From Planctomycetota bacterium (GTDB lineage Bacteria; Planctomycetota; GCA-002687715), in contig JABSRK010000081.1 of the NCBI GenBank assembly GCA_013213915.1, forward strand, positions 1-12,287: a DNA stretch of 12,287 bases, given 5' to 3'. Below, piece by piece: positions 6,783 to 12,287 of this stretch. Both the position numbers and the translations under genes were made by a program. The stretch's first letter is position 1, and each line of letters starts with the position of its first letter. The notes below the pieces were generated by a model. The model saw only the letters and a list, made by a program, of their open reading frames with translations, did no database searches and had not been told where the DNA came from.

Positions 6783-8951
6783 ATGTCCAGCAATCGTAGG
6801 CAGTGTCTGGCGTCGATCGTCGACCACCGTCCAGATCTACCTGAGCACCAGAATGTGTCCCTGACCGACCTGTACGGGTCCAGGGTCTTCGGCGACCGCG
6901 CCATGCGAAAGCGCCTGCCCGCCTCGTGTTACGAAGCGCTGAGCGATTCGGTGGAGACTGGCGCGGAGCTCGATCCTCGAGTCGCCGACCTGGTCGCGAA
7001 CGCGATGAAGGAGTGGGCGGTCGAGCAAGGCGCAACCCACTACACGCACTGGTTCCAGCCCATGACCGGGCTCACGGCCGAGAAGCACGACTCGTTCCTG
7101 AGCTTCTCCGGTGATCGGCTCCTGCTCGAGTTCTCCGGCAAGGAGTTGATCAAGGGAGAGCCGGACGCGTCGTCGTTCCCGAGCGGCGGCATCCGCCAGA
7201 CGTTCGAGGCGCGCGGCTACACCAACTGGGACCCGACGTCGCCAGCGTTCGTCCGCGAGGGCACGTACGGCGCCACGCTGTGCATCCCGACCGCCTTCTG
7301 CTCATGGACAGGCGAAGCGCTCGACCAGAAGACCCCGCTGCTGCGCAGCAACGAGGCCCTCGAGAACGCGGCGATACGCGTGCTCCGCATCCTCGGTGAC
7401 GATCGTGCGGAACATGTGTGGCCGACCCTCGGGTCCGAGCAGGAGTACTTCCTCGTCGACCGTAACTTCTTCGTCAACCGGCCCGACCTCGTCGCGACCG
7501 GCCGCACCCTCGTCGGCGCGCGTCCGCCCAAGGGCCAGGAACTCGACGACCACTACTTCGGCACCATCAGCCCACGCATCCTCGACTTCATGGAGGACTC
7601 CGAGCATGAGCTGTGGAAGTTGGGCGTGCCGATCAAGACGCGCCACAACGAGGTCGCGCCCAGCCAGTTCGAGGTCGCGCACATCTTCGAGCGCGCCACC
7701 GTGGCGACCGACCACAACATGCTCACCATGGACGTGATGCGAAAGGTCGCGACCCGCCATGGGCTCGTCTGCCTGCTGCATGAGAAGCCGTTCGCCGGCG
7801 TCAACGGTTCTGGCAAGCACAACAACTGGTCGATGGCGACCGACGCGGGCGAGAACCTGCTCGAACCGGGCGACACACCAGCAGAGAATGGCCGCTTTCT
7901 CGTCTTCCTCACCGCGGTCATCCGCGCGGTTGACCTGCACGCGGACCTGCTGCGCATCTCCATCGCCAGCGCGGGCAACGACCACCGCCTCGGGGCTAAC
8001 GAGGCCCCACCAGCGATCATCTCGATCTACGTCGGCGAAGAGCTCGACGGCGTCTGCCGGGCGATGATGGGCGGCGCCGCCCCCCAGAGCCACGCGAAGG
8101 AGAAGATGCAGCTCGGCGTCACGTCCCTGCCCCCGCTCCCACGCGACACCACGGACCGCAACCGCACCTCACCGTTTGCGTTCACCGGCAACAAGTTCGA
8201 ATTCCGCGCTGTCGGGTCGAGCCAGTCGGTCGCCACACCCAACATCGTCCTCAACACCATCGTCGCCGAGTCCCTCAACTACCTGGCGACGGAAATCGAG
8301 AACGGCGGTGGCGGAGAGGAGGCCATGCAGACCGTGATCACGAAGAGCCTGAAGGAGCACTACCGGGTCGTCTTCAACGGCAACAACTATGCGGATGAGT
8401 GGTACGAGGAAGCCGAGTCCCGCGGATTGCCGAACTACCGTGAAACCGTCACGGCGCTCGGCCACTTCGCGACCGATACCAACGTCAAGCTGTTCGAGGA
8501 TGCGGGCGTCTACAGTCGACGCGAGCTCGAGGCGCGCGCCAACATCGCCTACGAGAACTACGCGACGGCGATCGCCATCGAGGCGCAATCGTGCCTTTCC
8601 CTCGCGACGACGAGCATCCTCCCGGTCGCCATGCGCCAGCAGGAGCGCACCGCCCGATCCGTTTCGGCCGCGCACGCAGCTGACGGCTCCCTGAACCTGG
8701 GCCCGCAAGAGGAGTGCCTCACCCGGATCGCCACCACCATCAACGACCTCATCAAGGCGACCGACGAGCTCGCCACCGTCACGGCCGAAAATGGCCACGG
8801 CGACGACCTCGTCGCCCACGCCGAAGCCATGAGAGACAAGGTCCTGCCAGCCATGGAAAAGACGCGGGTCGCCTGCGACGCACTCGAGACCATGGTGGAC
8901 GACGATCTCTGGCCTCTCCCCAAGTACCGGGAGATGCTTTTCATCCACTAG
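6783..8951 (+). CDS. glnN: Glutamine synthetase, type III
   Basis: This enzyme makes glutamine from glutamate, ammonia and ATP in the cytoplasm, the main entry point for ammonia. The 722-residue length fits the type III family (about 700-730) and not type I (about 470). Visible landmarks are YGSRVFGDRAM (31-41, the type III N-terminal signature), metal-binding GSEQEYF (217-223), RHNEVAPSQFE (287-297), the ATP/metal loop NGSGKHNNWS (341-350), NDHRLGANEAP (399-409) and NKFEFRAVGSSQS (470-482). A helical type III C-terminal extension occupies about 560-722. The ATG at 6783 is preferred over an in-frame GTG at 6750 because GGGAG (6770-6774) precedes it with good spacing and the GTG falls inside the leader hairpin. 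Type III enzymes lack the adenylylation site of type I enzymes, so control at the transcript or leader level is plausible. All key residues appear intact. Confidence 0.97.
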   Translation: MSSNRRQCLASIVDHRPDLPEHQNVSLTDLYGSRVFGDRAMRKRLPASCYEALSDSVETGAELDPRVADLVANAMKEWAVEQGATHYTHWFQPMTGLTAEKHDSFLSFSGDRLLLEFSGKELIKGEPDASSFPSGGIRQTFEARGYTNWDPTSPAFVREGTYGATLCIPTAFCSWTGEALDQKTPLLRSNEALENAAIRVLRILGDDRAEHVWPTLGSEQEYFLVDRNFFVNRPDLVATGRTLVGARPPKGQELDDHYFGTISPRILDFMEDSEHELWKLGVPIKTRHNEVAPSQFEVAHIFERATVATDHNMLTMDVMRKVATRHGLVCLLHEKPFAGVNGSGKHNNWSMATDAGENLLEPGDTPAENGRFLVFLTAVIRAVDLHADLLRISIASAGNDHRLGANEAPPAIISIYVGEELDGVCRAMMGGAAPQSHAKEKMQLGVTSLPPLPRDTTDRNRTSPFAFTGNKFEFRAVGSSQSVATPNIVLNTIVAESLNYLATEIENGGGGEEAMQTVITKSLKEHYRVVFNGNNYADEWYEEAESRGLPNYRETVTALGHFATDTNVKLFEDAGVYSRRELEARANIAYENYATAIAIEAQSCLSLATTSILPVAMRQQERTARSVSAAHAADGSLNLGPQEECLTRIATTINDLIKATDELATVTAENGHGDDLVAHAEAMRDKVLPAMEKTRVACDALETMVDDDLWPLPKYREMLFIH

Positions 8952-8997
8952 GCCGCGTCCGCGGCGAGACCCGGCATGAACCGCCGGACGGGCCGTC
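8952..8997 (+). terminator. Cluster of GC-rich inverted repeats after glutamine synthetase
   Basis: Three short inverted repeats directly follow the stop codon: GCCGC-GTCC-GCGGC (8952-8965), CCGGC-N7-GCCGG (8971-8987) and GACGG-G-CCGTC (8987-8997). Together they could form a 3' end structure or a transcription pause. There is no T-run, so it is not a textbook intrinsic terminator. The rest of the 182-base gap before the HDOD gene (8998-9133) shows no recognisable promoter. Confidence 0.3.
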
Positions 8998-9133
8998 AGT
9001 TCTCACCTGGAGACCGAGAGCTGACGGTCGCTGCTCCTCCACGTGCCGTAAAGGTCTGTCCCCGCGCTCATTCCGGCAGGGAGGGCTGCGGCTCGGCGCT
9101 CCCCGATGCCGAAAGAACCGAACGGGGAAAACC

Positions 9134-10024
9134 GTGCGTCGCAGTCAGATAGGCAGCCTGGTCTCAACGGTACGCGCGCTGCCGCCGTTCCCGTTGGGCG
9201 TGAGTCGGCTCATGTCGTTGAGCCAGGCTGACCCTGCGTACTTCGAGCAGGCAGCCGCCATCATCCGCGCAGACCCGGCTCTCTCAGGGCAGGTCATCCG
9301 CATCGCAAACTCGGCCCTCTACACCGGACAGGCGCGGGTCGAGAACCTCGACGAAGCGGTCCTGCGAGTCGGCATCCGAATGGTCGTCGCGACACTCTCG
9401 ACCGAACACCTTCGTCGGTCGTTCGACCCCAAGCGTCCGGGCCTGAACACGATCTGGATCGACGCAGCCTTCTCCGCCGCGGTGTGCCGACGCCTCGCAA
9501 CGGAGGCCGGATGGGCCGGTCTCCCCCCCGAGCTGGCCTACACCCACGGCCTGCTGCACGACGTCGGTCGACTTGTGCTCTTCGACTTGTACGAGAGTTC
9601 CCAGGAGTCGGAACCACGAGAGCGGCTCTGCCCCGTCACCGAGCTCGCCGCTTGGGAAAACGAACGGTTCGGAGCCTCCCATGCCCTCGCCGGCCGCCTG
9701 CTGGCGAACCTCTGGGGTTTCCCTCCGGACGTCGCCACGGTCATCGGCGCACATCATTTTTCGGACGAGCACAGGGCCCCGCTGTCGGACCACGTGAATC
9801 GCCTGATCGACCTCGTCCTGCTCGCGGACCTGGTCGTCCATCACCTCGACGACCCCGGGGCCGCCCTCGGTCGCGACCCGGGCGACGCCCTGCTCGCCCG
9901 GCTGGGATTCCAGGCAGGCCAGATCCTCGACGCCCTGCCCCACGCTCGCCAGGACATGATGCACCAGGTCGGCGCCCTCGGCCTCTCCCCGAGCCCGGAC
10001 GAAGCACCTATAGTGCTCGCATGA
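9134..10024 (+). CDS. Stand-alone HDOD-domain signalling protein
   Basis: The product is 296 residues from a GTG start preceded by GGGGA (9124-9128). Nearly the whole protein is one HDOD domain: LPPFPLGVSRLMSLS (16-30), the DPALSGQVIRIANSALY helix pair (48-63), a THGLLHDVGRLVLFD segment with the H142-D143 pair (137-151), then FGASHALAGRLLANLWGFPPDV (179-200) and the AHH pair (206-208). HDOD domains are degenerate relatives of HD phosphohydrolases and usually act as protein-interaction or regulatory modules in nucleotide or stress signalling; most are thought to lack hydrolase activity. No receiver, GGDEF or EAL domain is attached. Its stop overlaps the queF start (ATGA, 10021-10024), so the two are probably co-translated. 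The longer frame running back into the glutamine synthetase gene is an overlap artefact: domain homology begins only at residue 13 of this call. Confidence 0.88.
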   Translation: MRRSQIGSLVSTVRALPPFPLGVSRLMSLSQADPAYFEQAAAIIRADPALSGQVIRIANSALYTGQARVENLDEAVLRVGIRMVVATLSTEHLRRSFDPKRPGLNTIWIDAAFSAAVCRRLATEAGWAGLPPELAYTHGLLHDVGRLVLFDLYESSQESEPRERLCPVTELAAWENERFGASHALAGRLLANLWGFPPDVATVIGAHHFSDEHRAPLSDHVNRLIDLVLLADLVVHHLDDPGAALGRDPGDALLARLGFQAGQILDALPHARQDMMHQVGALGLSPSPDEAPIVLA

Positions 10025-10368
10025 GCGACGCTCCAGGCATCGAAGTCTTCGACAACCCGCATCCCGACCGCGACTACATCATCGAGCACGTCGCCGACGA
10101 GTTCACGTCGGTGTGCCCCATGACCGGCCACCCCGACTACGCCATCGTCGTGCTGCGCTACGTGGCCGATGGGCGCTGCATTGAGCTCAAGAGCCTGAAG
10201 CTCTACTACCAGTCGTTCCGCAACCGCGGGATCTACTACGAGGACGTGACCAACGAGATGCTCAACCATCTCGTGGCTGCGTGTGCACCACGGTGGATGG
10301 AGATCGAGACGCAGTGGACCGGACGCGGAGGCATCCGGTCGGTCATCACGGCACGCCACGATTCCTGA
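10021..10368 (+). CDS. queF: NADPH-dependent preQ0 reductase (QueF, type I)
   Basis: QueF reduces the nitrile of 7-cyano-7-deazaguanine (preQ0) to the amine preQ1 with NADPH, a step in making queuosine for the tRNA wobble position. The 115-residue protein has the catalytic cysteine in FTSVCPMTGHPDYA (C32, with D39 as proton donor) and the family-defining E-L-K-S-L-K-L-Y (55-62) in NADPH binding. E74 in IYYEDVTNE is the substrate-binding glutamate. It is a short single-domain (type I) form; the cysteine lies closer to the N-terminus than in the Bacillus enzyme. The start ATG overlaps the HDOD stop and has no good ribosome-binding site, so translation is likely coupled. A TATAGT at 10009-10014 could be an internal -10 box but has no -35. 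No other queuosine genes are in the window. Confidence 0.95.
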   Translation: MSDAPGIEVFDNPHPDRDYIIEHVADEFTSVCPMTGHPDYAIVVLRYVADGRCIELKSLKLYYQSFRNRGIYYEDVTNEMLNHLVAACAPRWMEIETQWTGRGGIRSVITARHDS

Positions 10369-10369
10369 C

Positions 10370-11209
10370 ATGCGCGTTCACCGCACCCGCCACGGGATCG
10401 TCGTCGATGTGGACGACGGAGGGCGGTTCCTCCTGACGACGCTCGAGTGGGACGCGCTGTTCCGATCCTCCACGTCACGGACGACGATCCTGGCGGCCCT
10501 CGATGGGGCCGAGCCGTTCGACCATACGCTGGAGCCGCTGGCCCCCATCGTGTCACAGGAGATCTGGGCGGCAGGAGTCACGTGGTCCCGCTCACGCGCC
10601 GCGCGCATGGAAGAATCCGAAGCCAGCGGCGGCTCGGATTTCTACGACAAGGTCTACGACGCCGAGCGGCCCGAGCTGTTCCTCAAAGCGACCCCGCACC
10701 GGGTCGTCGGGACCGGGCGACCCATGCTTCTGCGGTCCGACTCCAGGTGGATCGTCCCCGAGCCTGAGCTGACGGTCGCTGTTTCGAACGATGGGCGGAT
10801 CTTCGGTTACACCATCGGCAACGACCTGTCGTGCCGCGACATCGAAGGCGAGAACCCGCTGTATCTGCCGCAGGCGAAGGTGTTCGATGCATGCGCCTCC
10901 GTGGGACCGGCGCTCGTCATGCGCGACGAGCCGCTTCCCGAAGACACCGCCATCCACATGACCATCCGCCGTAACGACGCGGACGTATTCGTCGGCGAGG
11001 CGCCCATCTCGCGCATGAAGCGCACGCCGGACGAGCTGGTTCGGTGGCTCTGCCGCCACAACTCCTTCCCCACCGGGTGTCTGCTCATGACCGGGACGGG
11101 GATCGTCCCTCCCGACGATTTCTGCCTACAGCCCTTCGACAAGGTGATCATCGCAATCGACGGTCTGGGAGAACTGGTCAACGTGATGGCAGCCGCGCCA
11201 TCCGCGTGA
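10370..11209 (+). CDS. FAH-superfamily hydrolase/dehydratase, 2-keto-3-deoxy-D-arabinonate dehydratase-like
   Basis: The product is 279 residues from the ATG one base after the queF stop; an in-frame start at 10283 would lie inside queF and is not supported. The C-terminal two thirds carry the fumarylacetoacetate hydrolase fold. The metal ligands are E131 and E133 (VPEPE) and D152 (GNDLSCRD), and ENPLYLPQAK (161-170) supplies the conserved lysine. The segment YDKVYDAERPELFLK (92-106) and the ENPLYLPQ motif resemble the archaeal 2-keto-3-deoxy-D-arabinonate dehydratase group more than human FAHD1. The N-terminal 60 residues are a small variable domain. It probably acts on a 2-keto sugar acid or a related keto acid with Mg2+ in the cytoplasm; the exact substrate is not shown. 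No pentose-oxidation neighbours are visible. No clear ribosome-binding site is present, so it is probably coupled to queF. Confidence 0.87.
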   Translation: MRVHRTRHGIVVDVDDGGRFLLTTLEWDALFRSSTSRTTILAALDGAEPFDHTLEPLAPIVSQEIWAAGVTWSRSRAARMEESEASGGSDFYDKVYDAERPELFLKATPHRVVGTGRPMLLRSDSRWIVPEPELTVAVSNDGRIFGYTIGNDLSCRDIEGENPLYLPQAKVFDACASVGPALVMRDEPLPEDTAIHMTIRRNDADVFVGEAPISRMKRTPDELVRWLCRHNSFPTGCLLMTGTGIVPPDDFCLQPFDKVIIAIDGLGELVNVMAAAPSA

Positions 11210-11267
11210 GCAGAGCCATGGGCGTCCAATGTGTCGATCTTGTCAGGTGTTCCCGTTGGGGGGAAGT

Positions 11268-12248
11268 TCAGCGGGGATCCGCCAATCCTACCCTGGCCAG
11301 GGCTGCCCTGACGGCGGGCTCCACGCTCGCCTGCAAGGCGCGGGAGGCATAGCCGATCCACGCCACGTCGGTGTGGAGGTCGAGGGGGACATCGAGCACC
11401 TCGCCGTGCGGATCGGTGATGACCACCCCCGCCGCCTCGGCAATGGGCAGGGCGAGAACATCGTAGGGATGGGAGCACATCAGCGGACCCCCGTCGGTGC
11501 GGCGAAACAACGGCCGCAGATCGGCGACGAACCGGTCCCGTCCCGTGATCAGCGCATGCATCTGCCCACCGTTGCAGATGTACTGATCCTCGAAGATGCC
11601 CATCCACGCGTCCGGGTCGTCGGGCATCAACTCCTCGAGGAGAGCGTCCTGGAACGCGCCCAGTTGGGCGCCTGCGCCGCCGAAGAATCGCGCCACCGTG
11701 GCAAACCCGTGCGCGAGCTCCGTTGCGTCGCTGGGCCGTGTGGCCAACGGGGTCCGCCCCCCGCTCGCCAGGTCTTCCGTCCACGCTTCGAGCCCGGCGT
11801 CCGGAGACACGACCATGACGTCGGACAGGTGCGAGCGGGTGCACGGAAGCTCGAGCAGGCAAGCGTGGGTCACCGCGCACAGACGCGGCGCGGGACCGTC
11901 GGGCACCAACGCAGCGAGAAAAAACCCGCTGCGCTTGTCGTGCATGAGCCCACGGGTGCCGTCGATGGGATCGACGACGAGCAGGCGCCCCCCCTCACCC
12001 GCGAACACCGTCTCACCCTCCGCCGACAATCCCTCGGATAGGAGCCGCAGGGGGCCCTGTCCCTCGAACAACTCGCGGGCAGCAACGACCAGGTCCTCCT
12101 CGACGAGCACGTCGAGGGCGTATTGCAGGTCTCCGACGCCCTGCCCTGCCAGCGCCGCGAGCCGCCCGTCATCACCCTGCATCCCGGCCCGGATCTTGTC
12201 CCGGATCCGGCGCCCCAGGGCGACCAGTGCCTCTGCCGCAGCGTCCAT
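11268..12248 (-). CDS. Inositol monophosphatase-family phosphatase
   Basis: The product is 326 residues, starting at the ATG at 12248. The family metal-binding core is present: SEG with E72, then DPIDGTRG (93-100) giving D93 and D96. A late HPYDVLALPIAEAAG (260-274) supplies D263 in place of the usual WD.AA motif. These enzymes are Mg2+-dependent, lithium-sensitive phosphomonoesterases acting on inositol phosphate, fructose bisphosphate, 3'-phosphoadenosine nucleotides or similar. The substrate cannot be chosen from sequence. It is about 50 residues longer than a typical family member, with extra sequence between the two metal motifs (about 175-230). It is convergent with the FAH gene, with 58 bases between stops that hold only a weak TTCCC/GGGAA repeat. 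The ribosome-binding site is weak. The short stretch from 12249 to the right edge contains its probable promoter region. Confidence 0.88.
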   Translation of the reverse strand: MDAAAEALVALGRRIRDKIRAGMQGDDGRLAALAGQGVGDLQYALDVLVEEDLVVAARELFEGQGPLRLLSEGLSAEGETVFAGEGGRLLVVDPIDGTRGLMHDKRSGFFLAALVPDGPAPRLCAVTHACLLELPCTRSHLSDVMVVSPDAGLEAWTEDLASGGRTPLATRPSDATELAHGFATVARFFGGAGAQLGAFQDALLEELMPDDPDAWMGIFEDQYICNGGQMHALITGRDRFVADLRPLFRRTDGGPLMCSHPYDVLALPIAEAAGVVITDPHGEVLDVPLDLHTDVAWIGYASRALQASVEPAVRAALARVGLADPR

Positions 12249-12251
12249 GGC

Positions 12252-12264
12252 CCGTATCGTACGG
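12252..12264. repeat. Short inverted repeat upstream of the phosphatase gene
   Basis: CCGTA-TCG-TACGG is a 5-bp perfect inverted repeat three bases from the minus-strand start codon (ATG at 12248). On the minus strand it contains TACGAT, a passable -10 box very near the start. It could be an operator or part of a promoter for a short leader, but a 5-bp repeat is weak evidence. Confidence 0.25.
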
Positions 12265-12287
12265 TCATTCGCGACCGCTTGGCTCCC

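Noticed and set aside
6534..6827. N-terminal extension of the epimerase to upstream in-frame starts
   Set aside because: The Rossmann strand and glycine motif begin exactly at the ATG at 6533; the upstream codons overlap the glutamine synthetase leader and look non-coding.
8976..9152. 58-codon ATG frame in the gap after glutamine synthetase
   Set aside because: It is Arg-rich with no domain or ribosome-binding site, overlaps the HDOD start, and begins inside an inverted repeat.
11250..11265. TTCCC-N6-GGGAA as a terminator between the convergent FAH and phosphatase genes
   Set aside because: It has only five pairs and no T-run on either strand, so it is too weak to call.
10807..11880. Minus-strand open frame of 357 codons bridging the FAH and phosphatase genes
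   Set aside because: It overlaps both real genes in another frame and is Arg/Gly/Pro-rich, as expected of a frame shadow.
1..12287. CRISPR array, tRNA, rRNA, insertion sequence, or toxin-antitoxin/defence locus
   Set aside because: No spaced direct repeats, no tRNA-like cloverleaf, no transposase or terminal repeats, and no defence domains were found on reading both strands.

Overview
The window is a gene-dense, high-GC stretch of bacterial chromosome with nine well-supported protein genes, one of them cut by the left edge, and one possible tiny membrane-protein gene. I see no rRNA, tRNA, CRISPR array, transposase, phage gene or recognisable defence locus. The gene mix is a type III glutamine synthetase, a signal-peptide HEAT-repeat protein with a Trp-rich tail, a CBM9/DUF5916 outer-membrane-type protein, a hopanoid-type (HpnA-like) epimerase, and secreted proteins whose signal peptides end in Ala-Gln. 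This suggests a Gram-negative-type environmental bacterium, most plausibly a planctomycete or a relative. That placement is inference from gene content only.

Layout, left to right. Plus strand, 2-3995 and on to 5626: the 3' part of a CBM9/DUF5916 barrel-like protein; a secreted HEAT-repeat protein; a possible 38-residue single-pass membrane protein; a class A beta-lactamase-like serine hydrolase with a possible lipobox; and an exported M28 zinc aminopeptidase whose start codon overlaps the hydrolase stop (ATGA). All of these products appear to act in the envelope or periplasm. Minus strand, 5640-6533: an HpnA-like NAD(P)-dependent epimerase/reductase, convergent with the peptidase and divergent from the next gene. 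Plus strand, 6783-8951: type III glutamine synthetase, preceded by a leader with a potential G-quadruplex and an 8-bp perfect inverted repeat. Plus strand, 9134-11209: a compact three-gene run of a stand-alone HDOD protein, the queuosine-pathway nitrile reductase QueF and an FAH-superfamily enzyme resembling 2-keto-3-deoxy-D-arabinonate dehydratase. These are joined by an ATGA overlap and a one-base gap. Minus strand, 11268-12248: a divergent inositol-monophosphatase-family phosphatase, convergent with the three-gene run.

Functionally the window splits into an envelope-associated block (first 5.6 kb), ammonia assimilation (glutamine synthetase), and a tightly packed signalling/tRNA-modification/sugar-acid unit. 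Most of it looks like ordinary chromosomal gene content. The points most worth a second look are the structured leader of the glutamine synthetase gene, the coupled HDOD-queF-FAH unit, and the coupled beta-lactamase-like/M28 pair. I found no convincing evidence of a new multi-gene system.
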